64,000 nt of DNA from Vibrio sonorensis (GCF_001854765.1 NZ_LJJE01000002.1:186001-250000); one strand, 5' to 3'. Numbered from the stretch's first letter, positions 45,457 through 56,221 are shown. Made by a program: numbers and translations. The notes: a model not told the origin generated them from the letters alone.

Positions 45457-46938
45457 ATGAAAAGAATAATGGTCACACTCGCCCTGTTTTTAATTAGCAG
45501 TGTTGGAGCGTCTTTTATTGCTGTTGCAGCGACTCAAAGTAGCAAGGTCGTTACGGTTGCGCAGCATAAATCAACCCATGTAACCCTTTCAGGTAAAGCC
45601 AAACGCGTCTCTTTAGGAGATCCTGAAGTCCTCGATATTGTGATACTCAAATCCGATGAAGTGTTCCTTATTGGTAAAAAATTGGGGTCAACAAACTTGA
45701 TGGCATGGAACAGTCGCGGGCAGTTGATCGAATCGATCAACATAGAAGTTACCCATGATCTAAATAGTTTAAAAGCCAAGCTCTACGAGTTTTTACCCGA
45801 TGAGGTGATAGAAGTGCACAGTGCTCAAAATCGCTTAATTTTAAGTGGTCAAGTGAGCAATCAAGCCAGCATGAATATTGCGTTGCGCGTAGCTGAAACC
45901 TATACCGCAGGGGAAGCGGCAGACGAAAGCAATAAGTCGCTGAGTGAGCAAACCGACAAAACGGGTGTTATTAACTTAATGACCATTGGCGGGGCTCAGC
46001 AGGTAATGTTAGAAGTGACGGTTGCAGAGGTGCAACGCAGCTTGGTTAGAAAGTTTGATTCTAACTTCCACTTCTTTGAAACCAATGGCAAATTTGGTTT
46101 TGGTGGTACTTCAGCAGGAGCAAGAATCGATAACCTAACCGCGGGTGGTATCGGTCCTATCTTCAATGCCCCTAGTATCGAAGAGACGGGCTTCCTCAGT
46201 ACCTTTATCGACGGTGACACCTTGTTCACCTTTGCTCTGGATATCGCTAAGCAAAATGGGGCTGCCAAAGTTTTAGCCGAACCTAATTTGACCGCACTAA
46301 GTGGTGCTAAAGCAGAATTTTTAGCTGGTGGTGAGTTCCCAATACCTGTGCCTGATCGCGATGGCATTACGATCGAATACAAAGAGTACGGTGTGGGCTT
46401 GAAGTTTATCCCCACCATCATTAGCGATCAGCAAATCAATCTAAACCTTGCCGTAGATGTGAGTGAGATCGCCAACACTAATTCGCTGACTCTCAATCCG
46501 GGCAACACCAATAGCACCTATGTGATCCCGCCAATTACGCGAAGAAGTGCGTCTTCAACGCTTGAGCTAGCAGACGGTCAAACCATTGGTATCGCAGGTC
46601 TGTTAAGTGAAAACGTTAGGGATATTGTCAGTGAGGTTCCCGGGTTTAGTGACATTCCAGTACTTGGCCAGTTGTTCAACAGCCAAGAGTACGTATCTGG
46701 TGAGACCGAATTGGTGATTTTGGTAACGCCAAGGCTGGCGAAACCGATCGATCGCAATCGGGTGACTCTTCCTACCGATGCGTTTGTCGAGCCAACCGAC
46801 CTTGAGTACTACCTACTGGGCAAAGGGGCGTATATCGCCACTAAATCAGGTAAAGCGCCGGAAGAGCAAGCGACGGCTCATACTCAAGTACCGACCACCA
46901 AAGGTGGTTCCGAAGGTCAGTTTGGACACAGTTTATAG
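45457..46938 (+). CDS. rcpA: Outer membrane secretin CpaC/RcpA
   Basis: 493 residues: signal peptide (ALFLISSVGASFIAVAA), N-terminal pilus/BON-like region (KRVSLGDPEVLDIVILKSDEVFLIGKK), then the secretin domain ending in RRSASSTLELADGQTIGIAGLLSENV and VPGFSDIPVLGQLFNS. It forms the outer-membrane channel for the Flp pilus. ATG follows TTGAGGTGAATT. Confidence 0.95.
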   Translation: MKRIMVTLALFLISSVGASFIAVAATQSSKVVTVAQHKSTHVTLSGKAKRVSLGDPEVLDIVILKSDEVFLIGKKLGSTNLMAWNSRGQLIESINIEVTHDLNSLKAKLYEFLPDEVIEVHSAQNRLILSGQVSNQASMNIALRVAETYTAGEAADESNKSLSEQTDKTGVINLMTIGGAQQVMLEVTVAEVQRSLVRKFDSNFHFFETNGKFGFGGTSAGARIDNLTAGGIGPIFNAPSIEETGFLSTFIDGDTLFTFALDIAKQNGAAKVLAEPNLTALSGAKAEFLAGGEFPIPVPDRDGITIEYKEYGVGLKFIPTIISDQQINLNLAVDVSEIANTNSLTLNPGNTNSTYVIPPITRRSASSTLELADGQTIGIAGLLSENVRDIVSEVPGFSDIPVLGQLFNSQEYVSGETELVILVTPRLAKPIDRNRVTLPTDAFVEPTDLEYYLLGKGAYIATKSGKAPEEQATAHTQVPTTKGGSEGQFGHSL

Positions 46939-46947
46939 GAGCCAAAG

Positions 46948-47214
46948 ATGAAAATAACAATTGTGGCCATAATCGCATTAATGCTTGGGATAGTGGGTTG
47001 TGCTGCGAACAACGACCCTCTCGGGGCGCATGTGGCAAAACTTCGCAGTGAACAAGTCAATAATCCCAATGCAAGCAGAGATAACTTAGCAGTGATCCCC
47101 ATTGGTAGTGGGGAGCGGATGGAAGGTGCTTATCAAATCTACACGGGTAAACAGAGTGAGGAGTTGAAAGGCACAGATAGTCAGTTCTTAGAAGGGTTTG
47201 GTGATAGCCCTTAA
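46948..47214 (+). CDS. Small Tad-locus lipoprotein (RcpB position)
   Basis: 88 residues with a lipoprotein signal: hydrophobic IVAIIALMLG and lipobox IVGC (Cys18). The mature part is short and hydrophilic, with no recognised domain. It lies directly after the secretin, where RcpB/pilotin-like proteins are found in Tad loci, so an outer-membrane secretin partner is likely. ATG follows AGGAGCCAAAG. Confidence 0.8.
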   Translation: MKITIVAIIALMLGIVGCAANNDPLGAHVAKLRSEQVNNPNASRDNLAVIPIGSGERMEGAYQIYTGKQSEELKGTDSQFLEGFGDSP

Positions 47215-47225
47215 GGAAGTTGAAA

Positions 47226-48436
47226 ATGGGTCAGGCAAACAGAAAAAGCCAGAAACAGCAAAAAGGCTTAGTTTTGGTACTTACTACAGCAGCACTACTG
47301 GCGTTAATTGGTATTGCTGCATTAGCTGTCGATGTAAATCACGCCTTACTAAATAAGACGAGGTTGCAAAACGCGGTTGATGCCGCTGCATTAGCGGCCG
47401 CTATAGTTATGGATGATGGCGGTACTCGTGACCAAGGTGCGGCGGCGGCCAATGCGGCGCTCACCACTATGGCTGGTGCTTCGGGGAATGCAGAAATGGA
47501 TTTCACCGGATCGACGATACAGATTCAGTTTGCCAATGACCCAACGCTTTTCCCAAGTGGGGGAGGCGATCAGTCTGGATATACCACGAGTGAAGATTCT
47601 TACATACGAGTGTTTGCCAGTGGCTATGATCTGGAAGATTTTTTTGCTGGCGCTTTTGGCTTTAACAAAGATATAGCGGCGAGTGCTGTTGCCGGTCCGA
47701 GTTCTTCTATTGATATTCTCACTAACGTGGTGCCCATTGCGGTTTGTGAAGGCGAAGACGGTGGAGCCAATGGTTACAACATAGGCCAAGTGTATGCTTT
47801 AAAACTGGCGGATCAAAATCAATCGGAAATGGGGTCGGGTAATTATCAACTGCTAGATTTTGGCTCAGGGGCTGATACGGTTCGCGAAGCGCTAGCTGGG
47901 GGTACGAAGGTACGGTTGACATAACAGAACCGGTGATTACTAAACCCGGTAATACGATTGGCCCAGTTGGACAAGGGTTAAATACTCGATTTGGCGATTA
48001 CGGTGGTGCGGGCCTTAATGCTACGGATTACCCACCTGATGAATACGTATATGAACCCAATCCCAAAGCGACGTTAGATAACAACGGTGATGTTAGTTAT
48101 AACGGTACTTGGGGTTATGACGACTATTTAACTTCCGTTCCTTGTAGTTCTGGCACCTACTGTACCGCGAATGGTCAGCCCAATCGAAGAATTTTACCCG
48201 TTCCCATTGTCGTTTGCTCAACAGCCAGCGGGGGAACAACCGCCTTTGATATTACGGCGATTGGCTGCTTCTTTATGTTGCAGACTGCCCCAACTTCTAA
48301 TTCTGGCAAAGAGGCGGTATTTGGGGAGTTTATCGAGGATTGCACTGTAACGGGTGGAGCGCCGGGGGACGATTCCGATACCAACGGGGCGTATCGAATT
48401 GTGCTCTATAACGATCCGCTAAGGACAGAGTCATGA
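47226..48436 (+). CDS. tadG: TadG-like pilus assembly protein, frameshifted in this assembly
   Basis: TadE/G-like N-terminus: QKGLVLVLTTAALLALIGIAALAVD followed by TRLQNAVDAAALAAAI, which is diagnostic for TadG. The frame stops at 47924 within KVRLT. Its continuation (VDITEPVITKPGN... to DPLRTES) is in the next frame to 48436. Inserting one base near 47911 joins them into about 403 residues. ATG at 47226 follows AAGGAAGTTGAAA. The 3' part is Gly/Asn/Tyr-rich, as expected for an exported C-terminal domain. The stop overlaps the next start (ATGA). Confidence 0.85.
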
Positions 48437-48860
48437 GATTGATACGTAAAAAAGAGCACGGTGTAGCTGCGGTTGAGTTTTTGGCAACCATACCTGTACT
48501 GCTGATTATTCTTGCTGGGATAACGGAAATAGGCAATGCATGATCCGCTACAACACTATTAATAAAATGGTGCAAAACGGGGTGAGGTACGCGACAACGG
48601 ACATTACGGGAACGGCTTCATACGACACGATAGCCGATACTACCTCGATTAAAAATATGGTGGTGTATGGAAAAACCAGTGCGGGCGATACCCCTATGGT
48701 GGATGGTATGTCAACCGGTGATGTAACTGTCACTCACACCGGAGGTTACGTCACCATCACAGTAAGTCACAATTACACGCCAATCTTGAGCATACTCCCT
48801 TTTAGCAGTCAGTTTAATGTTCCATTAAACGCTTCTGCAGTGATGAGGACGGCGCCATGA
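48433..48860 (+). CDS. tadF: TadE/F-like minor pseudopilin, frameshifted in this assembly
   Basis: Starts at ATG 48433, overlapping the tadG stop. MRLIRKKEHGVAAVEFLATIPVLLIILAGITEIGNA is the pseudopilin leader and hydrophobic helix (written in pieces: G|VAAVEF is the cleavage block), then a stop at 48539. The frame shift continues as LIRYNTINKMVQNG to 48860. One base added near 48540 gives a 142-residue TadE/F-family pseudopilin. The stop overlaps the tadE start. TadF rather than TadE is assigned from position. Confidence 0.8.
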
Positions 48861-49345
48861 GAGCTCAAAAAAGGCAAAGGGGCTTAAGTATTGTCGAGTT
48901 TACGATTGTCGCAACTGCTTTGTTAATCGTGATTTTTGGCATTATTGAGGTGGGTCGTTATGTCTATTCCCTTCAACTGATCAACGACATGACGCGATCG
49001 GCGGCGCGCCTTGCTGCGGTTTGCCGTCCGCAAGATAGAACCGATATCCCAACACTGGTTGTTCCGCCCAATGCACCGGGGGGATTTACAGCAAATAATA
49101 TAGAAATCGACTATTTAGGTGTAAATGGATCAACGATTGATCTGACATCTTCCGATGCTTTTTCTAATATTAGATATGTAAGGGCAAGAGTTGTGAACTT
49201 CCAGTATCAGTTTGCAGGGCTACTTAGCTTTTTAAATGATTTAGGTTTGTTAAACATACCTGATTATGAGGCCATTAGGCCACGAGAGAACTTGGGGTTT
49301 CATCGAGGGACCGACGACAACCCCGTTGCTATTACCGATTGCTAG
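48857..49345 (+). CDS. tadE: TadE-like pseudopilin
   Basis: 162 residues. QRGLSIVEFTIVATALLIVIFG is the pseudopilin motif with cleavage before LSIVEF (Glu5), followed by VGRYVYSLQLINDMTRSAARLAA as in TadE. Processed by the prepilin peptidase and required for pilus assembly in studied Tad systems. ATG overlaps the preceding stop. Ten bases separate it from tadZ. Confidence 0.88.
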   Translation: MRAQKRQRGLSIVEFTIVATALLIVIFGIIEVGRYVYSLQLINDMTRSAARLAAVCRPQDRTDIPTLVVPPNAPGGFTANNIEIDYLGVNGSTIDLTSSDAFSNIRYVRARVVNFQYQFAGLLSFLNDLGLLNIPDYEAIRPRENLGFHRGTDDNPVAITDC

Positions 49346-49354
49346 GAGAGGCAT

Positions 49355-50575
49355 ATGGGAGAAGCGGTGAAGTTGACAAGGAATGATGAGCACAGTCTTA
49401 GGTTAAAAACCAATCTCACCATTTGGGTGTTTTACTCAAGTGATCGCTTCCATATGCATATCACCGATGAACTCAGCAAATGTAAAAGCGTGAGTTATGA
49501 AGCGATCTCATTTCACAGCTTAGTGGTTGCAAATCTTGCTCAGTTTAATCCCCCAGATCTTATCTTTGTCGAAACCGGTCCTAACTGGGCGCAAAAAATC
49601 GTCGAGTTACAAAACTTCGAGGGCCCAACAAACACGGATGGGCATGAAGCCTCCCTTATCGTTTTTGGCAACGAAAATGACAACGGCGCACTCAAGATTG
49701 CACTTCGCATCGGTGCCGCGGATTTTGTATCAGACAAGGCTCAGTTTGAAGAGCTTGTCCCCATGCTCAAAAATGTCGCCGAAGAAAAAGTGGCCAGTCG
49801 CCACCTTGGCGAGTTGTTTGTTTTTCTCAATACCAAGGGGGGAGCTGGGGCGTCGACATTAGCGGTGAACGCCAGTATCGAAATGGCTAAGAGACACCCT
49901 GATCAAGTGTTACTTCTCGATCTCGATCTTCAGTTTGGGGTCGTTGATGATTACCTCAATGTCTCCTCTCCCTATAGTCTTGCCGATGCCATTGCGCATG
50001 TGAGCGATTTGGACGAAATTTCTTTAAATAGTTTTGTCACCAAGCACCCAAGTGGTCTACATGTACTAGGCTTTAAACATGAGAACACACACGATAATTA
50101 CGATAAAGCGCATCACCTAAACAAGTTGTTACCCATGCTTAGAGAGTTTTATCCCTATGTGATTGTGGATTTGTCCCGGGGACTCGATCGTCTGTTTGCA
50201 TCTGTTTTAGCGCCTGCGTCAAAAGTGTTTCTTATTACTCAGCAAAATTTGGTGGCGATAAAAAACACCACCAGAATTGCAAAAATGTTGGCGTTCGAGT
50301 TTGGTATTAACAAAGAACAATTAGAAGTGATTGTTAATCGATATGAAAAAAGACAATCGATAAAGATTAAAGATATAGAAGAGACCGTTGGCGGTGTAGC
50401 AGTGCACATGATTCCCAATGACTTTAAGGTCGCAATTGAAAGTGCCAACTTAGGCAGGCCATTTGCGGAAGGGAAGCAAAATAGTCCGATTGCAAAATCT
50501 GTCCTGAAGTTTGCCAACACATTAATGCCAGAAGTTGAAGTGAAAAAAGGCTGGTTAAAACGTCTGTTCTCCTGA
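49355..50575 (+). CDS. tadZ: Pilus polar localisation ATPase TadZ/CpaE
   Basis: 406 residues: an N-terminal atypical receiver domain (residues 20-140, IWVFYSSD...LIVFGNEND, no clear phospho-acceptor triad) and a C-terminal MinD/ParA ATPase with deviant Walker A KGGAGAST near 162-169 and LLLDLDLQFG. TadZ recruits the Tad complex to a pole. ATG follows TAGGAGAGGCAT. Confidence 0.92.
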   Translation: MGEAVKLTRNDEHSLRLKTNLTIWVFYSSDRFHMHITDELSKCKSVSYEAISFHSLVVANLAQFNPPDLIFVETGPNWAQKIVELQNFEGPTNTDGHEASLIVFGNENDNGALKIALRIGAADFVSDKAQFEELVPMLKNVAEEKVASRHLGELFVFLNTKGGAGASTLAVNASIEMAKRHPDQVLLLDLDLQFGVVDDYLNVSSPYSLADAIAHVSDLDEISLNSFVTKHPSGLHVLGFKHENTHDNYDKAHHLNKLLPMLREFYPYVIVDLSRGLDRLFASVLAPASKVFLITQQNLVAIKNTTRIAKMLAFEFGINKEQLEVIVNRYEKRQSIKIKDIEETVGGVAVHMIPNDFKVAIESANLGRPFAEGKQNSPIAKSVLKFANTLMPEVEVKKGWLKRLFS

Positions 50576-50591
50576 TGACTAGGGGTAAAAC

Positions 50592-52070
50592 ATGTTCTTC
50601 AAGCGCAAGAATCTCAATCCAGAGTTACAAGAAAAGCTAGCGGCGAGTGATCAAGCTGAAGCCGTGCAAGCCCGTTCAGCTATCGAATCACTCTCTTCGG
50701 AACCCGCATCAGAGGGAGACGCTGACTCGGCGGCGAAGCAGCAAAAACAGATGGAAGCTGAAGCGAAAGAGCAAGCGGTAGAAGATGCGAGAAAACAGTT
50801 AGAGCAAGAGTTGGATATTAAACACTACTACCACCAACGCTTGTTAGAGACCCTTGACTTGGGACTTTTGTCAAGTTTAGACGAAGACACTGCCAAGAAA
50901 GATCTGCACGATGCCATTGTTCAACTGATGGCCGATGATCAAACTCACGCTCTCAGTGGAGAAGGTCGCAAAAGGGTCATTCGCCAAATTGAAGACGAAG
51001 TGTTTGGATTGGGGCCACTAGAGCCATTGCTTCACGACTCAACAGTATCAGATATTCTTGTCAATGGGCCGAAAAGCGTGTTTGTGGAAAGAAGGGGTAA
51101 GCTCGAAAAAACGCCCTATACCTTCCTTGATGATAGGCATCTTAGAAACATTATTGATCGCATTGTTAGCCAAGTGGGGCGTCGTATCGATGAAGCTTCA
51201 CCTATGGTCGATGCGAGGTTGATTGATGGCTCCCGTGTTAATGCCATTATTCCACCTCTGGCCTTGGATGGGCCTTCGGTATCCATTCGTCGCTTTGCCG
51301 TCGATAAACTTACTATGGATAACTTACTGGGTTACAACTCCTTGTCTGAACAGATGGCAAAGTTTGTCGAAGCTGCGGTGAAAGGGGAGATGAATATCCT
51401 GATAGCAGGTGGTACAGGTTCAGGTAAAACCACAACGCTGAATATTTTCTCAGGATTCATTCCCAGTGATGACCGAATCATCACCATCGAGGACTCAGCG
51501 GAGCTGCAACTTCAACAGCCCCATGTCGTTCGCTTGGAAACACGCCCTGCTAACCTCGAAGGCAAAGGGGAGATTACACAGCGAGATTTGGTGAAAAACT
51601 CACTTCGTATGCGCCCCGACCGAATTGTACTTGGGGAGGTGCGTGGCGCGGAGGCCGTCGATATGCTGGCTGCGATGAACACAGGTCACGATGGCTCATT
51701 AGCAACCATTCACGCCAATACGCCAAGGGATGCGCTTAGCCGTGTGGAAAACATGTTTGCCATGGCTGGCTGGAACATATCAACCAAAAACTTACGCGCT
51801 CAGATTGCGTCAGCGATCCACTTAGTGGTGCAAATGGAAAGGCAAGAAGATGGCCGTCGTCGCATGGTGAGCATCTCAGAGATTAATGGCATGGAAGGCG
51901 AGATTATTACCATGTCAGAAATATTCCGCTTTCAAAGACAGAAGATGGATGAAGAAGGCAACGTAATTGGATATTACACGGCGACGGGAGTTATTCCGGG
52001 CTGTCATGACCAGTTGTCTAAACGCGGTCTCCACCTGCCGTTTGAAATTTTTAACGAGACATTTCAATAG
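50592..52070 (+). CDS. tadA: Tad secretion ATPase TadA/CpaF
   Basis: 492 residues: coiled-coil-like N-terminus (residues 30-80, Glu/Lys/Ala-rich), then GspE/VirB11-type ATPase: Walker [13 protein letters not shown] near 273, Asp box, Walker [17 protein letters not shown], His box [10 protein letters not shown]. TadA powers pilus extension, and in Caulobacter also retraction. ATG follows TAGGGGTAAAAC. Confidence 0.96.
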   Translation: MFFKRKNLNPELQEKLAASDQAEAVQARSAIESLSSEPASEGDADSAAKQQKQMEAEAKEQAVEDARKQLEQELDIKHYYHQRLLETLDLGLLSSLDEDTAKKDLHDAIVQLMADDQTHALSGEGRKRVIRQIEDEVFGLGPLEPLLHDSTVSDILVNGPKSVFVERRGKLEKTPYTFLDDRHLRNIIDRIVSQVGRRIDEASPMVDARLIDGSRVNAIIPPLALDGPSVSIRRFAVDKLTMDNLLGYNSLSEQMAKFVEAAVKGEMNILIAGGTGSGKTTTLNIFSGFIPSDDRIITIEDSAELQLQQPHVVRLETRPANLEGKGEITQRDLVKNSLRMRPDRIVLGEVRGAEAVDMLAAMNTGHDGSLATIHANTPRDALSRVENMFAMAGWNISTKNLRAQIASAIHLVVQMERQEDGRRRMVSISEINGMEGEIITMSEIFRFQRQKMDEEGNVIGYYTATGVIPGCHDQLSKRGLHLPFEIFNETFQ

Positions 52071-52081
52071 AGGGCAGGGAC

Positions 52082-53050
52082 ATGTTTGAAGACGCGACTC
52101 TCTTTTTTATCTTACTCTTTTTTGCTGTACTGTTTATTTCGCAGGCGTTAATACTGCCCGCTGCAGGCAGTAAGGCCAAGCACAAGGAGTTGTCTAAGCG
52201 ACTCAAGGAAACTCAGGCCACACTTGATGAAGAGGCGCGATCTTTACTTCACGAACACTATTTGAAAAGTCTGACTCCTATCGACCGAAAACTGGTCAAA
52301 ATAGGGCTTTTCTCTTCACTCAAAAAGTCCATAGAGCTGTCGGGCTTTGATTGGTCATTAAGTCAAACCCTAGCTATTACGACTGGTATTTCTGTTTCTC
52401 TCGCGCTGATCTTATTACTGCTAAAACAGCCATTTTTTGTTCCTATCGCCGCTTTTGTTGGGGTTTGGGTGATACTCCATATGTATTTGGGCAAGAAAAT
52501 ATCCGACCGACTATCGGCTTTTGAAGAGCAGCTACCCGATGCGTTAGATATTATGCGCCGTATGTTGCAAGCGGGTCAGCCAATTACTCAGGCATTCAAT
52601 GAGGTTGGTAATGAGATGCCAGCTCCTATTGGAATAGAGTTTAAAAATACCTTTAATTTGCTCAACTTCGGCTATGACATGCGATTGGCCATAATGCAGA
52701 TGGCTGAGCGAACACCGACGGTATCCATGTTGGCGTTTTCCAGTGCGGTACTCTTGCAGAAAGAGACCGGTGGTAATTTGTCTGAAAACTTAGAGAAGGT
52801 ATCTCACGTATTGCGTGCCCGATTTAAGTTGGCAAGAAAGATCAAAACCATATCGGCGGAAAGTCGCTTGTCCGCTTGGATACTAGTGTTGTCACCATTT
52901 GTACTATTTGTAGTGCTCGCGTATATGCACACCGAGTACGTCAGACCTCTTTGGGAAGATCCTAGGGGGCCAACATTGGTGAGTGCAGGCATTGTCAGCC
53001 TGTTCTTTGGCTCGATATGGATTCGCAATATCATTAATTTCGAGGTGTAG
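52082..53050 (+). CDS. tadB: Tad inner membrane platform protein TadB
   Basis: 322 residues with an N-terminal helix (LFFILLFFAVLFISQALIL), a central helix pair (residues 98-140) and a T2SSF/GspF domain containing FEEQLPDALDIMRRMLQAGQPITQAF and LLQKETGGNLSENLEKV. Paired with TadC as the inner-membrane platform on which TadA acts. One base separates it from tadC. Confidence 0.93.
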   Translation: MFEDATLFFILLFFAVLFISQALILPAAGSKAKHKELSKRLKETQATLDEEARSLLHEHYLKSLTPIDRKLVKIGLFSSLKKSIELSGFDWSLSQTLAITTGISVSLALILLLLKQPFFVPIAAFVGVWVILHMYLGKKISDRLSAFEEQLPDALDIMRRMLQAGQPITQAFNEVGNEMPAPIGIEFKNTFNLLNFGYDMRLAIMQMAERTPTVSMLAFSSAVLLQKETGGNLSENLEKVSHVLRARFKLARKIKTISAESRLSAWILVLSPFVLFVVLAYMHTEYVRPLWEDPRGPTLVSAGIVSLFFGSIWIRNIINFEV

Positions 53051-53051
53051 T

Positions 53052-53996
53052 ATGGACGCTATTTTAGACCTGTTCTCCTCGTTTGAGATTGATGAGCAAA
53101 CCCTGTTCTTAGGCATGATCTTGGTAGCCACCATACTGATTGTGTTTAGCTTGGCTTTTATTTTGATTGGCGTTCGTTCACCGCTCAAAGATAAGCTGCT
53201 AGAAATACGCAGTGAAAGTGGTTCACAAAAGTTAAAGAAAAACCGTCGCTTAGATAATACGCTGGAATCCCTAGCGCCAATTATGGCTCCAAAGAGTTCA
53301 AAAGAGAGAGAGACGGTTCGCCACCAACTTATGCACGCGGGTTATCACGATGCCAGTGCGCTTTCTACTTACTACGCAATTAAGGGCGTTTCGTTAGTTA
53401 TCGGTTTAACGATTGCAGGCTCTCTCTACTTTTTGGTTCCTGATCTAAGCAACTTGAATTTGCTGATGGCGGTATCCGTCGGTGCTGGTTTGTATGCGCC
53501 AAATGTTGGCCTTAATCGCATGGTAAAAAAACGCCAGTCCAAGTTGCGCGGTGGTGTACCGGATGCACTCGATTTACTTGTGGTGTGTACGGAATCTGGT
53601 TTGGGTTTCAATGCCGCTCTTCGCCGCGTTGCCGATGAGTTAATGATTTCACACCCAGAATTTGCCGATGAGCTCGATACGGTTTGTGCAAAGATCAAAG
53701 CGGGTATCGAAATGTCCGATGCGTTTGCCGATTTAGTAGAACGCACTGGGGTGACGGAAATCACTGGCTTGGTCAATATGCTGGCCCACGCGTCGAGAAT
53801 TGGTGGCAGTATCTCGCAAACTCTCAGGGAGTATACGGAAGACTTTCGGGATCGCCGCAACCAAGAAGTCGAGGAAATTGCTGCGAAGATCCCAACTAAG
53901 ATGATCTTCCCACTGTTGCTGTTTATCTGGCCATGCTTCTTCATTGTGGCTATTGGCCCCTCGCTGCTTGCTCTTTCTGCCTCTTTGGGGAAATAA
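53052..53996 (+). CDS. tadC: Tad inner membrane platform protein TadC
   Basis: 314 residues. ATG at 53052 (MDAILDLFSSF) immediately after the tadB stop is preferred to an upstream start inside tadB. Helices at residues 20-40, 115-150 and at the C-terminus; T2SSF domain LRGGVPDALDLLVVCTESGLGFNAALRRV and GGSISQTLREYTEDFRDRR. Second half of the GspF-like platform. Confidence 0.93.
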   Translation: MDAILDLFSSFEIDEQTLFLGMILVATILIVFSLAFILIGVRSPLKDKLLEIRSESGSQKLKKNRRLDNTLESLAPIMAPKSSKERETVRHQLMHAGYHDASALSTYYAIKGVSLVIGLTIAGSLYFLVPDLSNLNLLMAVSVGAGLYAPNVGLNRMVKKRQSKLRGGVPDALDLLVVCTESGLGFNAALRRVADELMISHPEFADELDTVCAKIKAGIEMSDAFADLVERTGVTEITGLVNMLAHASRIGGSISQTLREYTEDFRDRRNQEVEEIAAKIPTKMIFPLLLFIWPCFFIVAIGPSLLALSASLGK

Positions 53997-54005
53997 GGAA
54001 TTTAT

Positions 54006-55013
54006 ATGAATGGAAAACAAATAATATTGGCTACCCTTATCGCGCTCGCAGTTGCAGGATGTGCAAGCAAAGAGTCAAAGCCAGCTTTTGACTCTTCTCT
54101 GTACGACGGTAGACCCGTAGACACTCTGACCAGTGACGCACCTCCGCTTAATGAAACGGAAGCCATTACCCGAGGTGATATTGCACTGAGAAGCAATAAT
54201 CTTGACCTTGCCCTATACGAATACATACGTTCGCTCTCTTTTCCTCAGGCCGAGTTTCAAGACAAAACCCTGTACAATATTGGTCGAATACATTTGGTGA
54301 GAGGTACGCCTTCACTGGCCGAAAAAGCGTTTTTGTTATCGGTGGAGAAAAACCCAAACAACGTTCAATCCTTGGAGCAGCTCGGTAGTATGTATGCTAA
54401 GGCGGGCAGTGTGGATCAAGGTGCCAGCTACTTCCGCAAGGCAATCAATGCAGATCAAATTCGCTTACAGCAGTCGGGTACGTTAAAAAAAGAAGATTTC
54501 GAAACCTTGGACAAGGTTCGCGCTTTGCCAGTAGATAACAGCTCGCCAGCGCTATCTTTTATCGGTTTGGGCATACTTGGGGATATCGACGACAAACACG
54601 ATTTGGCTCAAGCCTATTTTACTCAGGCGTTGAAAATTGATAGTAAGTCGATCAAGGCACTGATCAATCTGGGTTACTCCTACTATATGAGCGGAGATTA
54701 CAATACCGCTCAGCGCTTTACTTTGTCAGCGTTGGAACAGTCGCCTAATGACGAAAAAGCCCTGAACAACCTCGCTCTGATTTATCTTGGCAAAGGAGAA
54801 ATTAACCGAGCGCTTAACGTGTTTAAGCAGCAGATGGAAACCCCAGAAGCGCTTAACAACATTGGTTATTTTCTTATCTTACAGGGACAAGCAGATAAGG
54901 CGGTTCCCTACCTTCAACAAGCGATTGATAAAAAACCGACCTATTACAAAATTGCCAATGAAAACTTAGAGAGAGCTCTATCTATGATTCGCGAAGAGAA
55001 AGGCAGCGAATAA
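54006..55013 (+). CDS. tadD: TPR lipoprotein TadD
   Basis: 335 residues: lipoprotein signal LIALAVAGC (Cys19), then at least five tetratricopeptide repeats (e.g. KTLYNIGRIHLVRGTPSLAEKAF, KALINLGYSYYMSGDYNTAQRF, LNNLALIYLGKGEINRAL). TadD proteins are pilotins/assembly factors of Tad pili. Last gene of the locus, followed by a terminator. Confidence 0.92.
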   Translation: MNGKQIILATLIALAVAGCASKESKPAFDSSLYDGRPVDTLTSDAPPLNETEAITRGDIALRSNNLDLALYEYIRSLSFPQAEFQDKTLYNIGRIHLVRGTPSLAEKAFLLSVEKNPNNVQSLEQLGSMYAKAGSVDQGASYFRKAINADQIRLQQSGTLKKEDFETLDKVRALPVDNSSPALSFIGLGILGDIDDKHDLAQAYFTQALKIDSKSIKALINLGYSYYMSGDYNTAQRFTLSALEQSPNDEKALNNLALIYLGKGEINRALNVFKQQMETPEALNNIGYFLILQGQADKAVPYLQQAIDKKPTYYKIANENLERALSMIREEKGSE

Positions 55014-55029
55014 GTGAAACTAAGGGAAG

Positions 55030-55056
55030 AAAAGGAGAGCGGCTGCTCTCCTTTTT
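55030..55056. terminator. Convergent terminator, end of Tad locus
   Basis: AAAAGGAGAGC/GCTCTCCTTTT perfect 11-bp stem with five-base loop; serves tadD and the convergent chrA. Confidence 0.92.
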
Positions 55057-55070
55057 ACTATTCCTACTGT

Positions 55071-56221
55071 TTAGATAGGCAGCATACCACCAGTAATACC
55101 AGCAGCGACAAAGAAGAGTACCATCCAAACAATCGGCAACTTCCACTGTTTTAGTAAATAAAAGCCAACCAATACAAATGAGATATCCAGAGCACTAATT
55201 ACGGCACTGCTAAACACCGGTTGGTAAAGTGCCGCTAATAGCAGGCCTACCACGGCGGCGTTAACGCCATTCATCGCACCTGCCACTTTAGGTTTTGCCG
55301 CGAGTGATTGCCAATTTTTAAGTACGCCAAGTAGGAGCAAAAAACCGGGAAGGAAGACGGCAATGGTTGCAATTAGGGCACCGGCCACTGGCGCAGATGG
55401 CAACATGACATAGCCAATATAGGTAGCAAAAGTAAACATCGGGCCAGGAACGGCTTGTGCTGCAGCATAGCCAGTCAAAAAGGCATCTTGAGATAGCTGA
55501 TCGCCAACAATATTTTGCAGTAAAGGCAGAACAACATGGCCGCCCCCAAATACCAAACTACCCGCTTGAAAGAACTCACTAAATAGCGTCAGTGAAGGCA
55601 AAGCTGAAGCGAATAACGGCAATGCGAAAAGTAGCGCAACAAATAGTATCAGCGGCAATAGGGAAGGGGCAAAGGTGGCATTATCGCTGTTGGTACTTTC
55701 AGCGGTAGATATTTTATCCCCAAGAGCGCTGCGGTGAACAGCACGAACATTTGTGTGCCAATACCCGGAACGAGTAGTAAAGCGATAGCGGTTGCTACGC
55801 ATAAAGAGACTGATAAGGTATTTTTGCAGAAGTTTTTGTACATGCCCCAAGTCGCATCAGCGACGACAACCACTGCGAGCAGTTTTAGACCGTGCACCAC
55901 ACTTTGAAACAGCGAAGTGTCGGTAAATTGGCTACTAAGTGCGGCCAGAGTCAACATGATCATAATCGAAGGCAAGGTAAAGCCGAGAAAGGCTAAGCAC
56001 GCGCCAGCTAAACCGCCGCGCTTGTAACCCAATGCAAAACCTACTTGGCTAGATCCTGGCCCCGGTAAGAACTGACTCAAGGCGACAATTTGCGCGTACT
56101 CTTTATCATCCAGCCAGTTTAGCTTTTCGACAAAAGTCGTTCGGAAATACCCAATGTGAGCGGCAGGGCCACCAAAACTAATCCAGCCAAGCCAGAAAAA
56201 GGTTTTAAATATAGTCAACAT
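55071..56221 (-). CDS. chrA: Chromate efflux transporter ChrA, frameshifted in this assembly
   Basis: ChrA exports chromate. The N-terminal half (56221 down, FKTFFWLGWISFGGPAAHIGYF, LSQFLPGPGSSQVGFALG) stops at 55649, while the C-terminal half (PLFASALPSL, FFQAGSLVFGGGHVVLPLL, AQAVPGPMFTFATYIG) is in another frame down to 55071. The two halves are the two homologous CHR domains of one long-chain transporter. One base missing in the linker between about 55660 and 55720 rejoins 383 residues. Divergent from a LysR gene, a common pairing. Confidence 0.85.
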
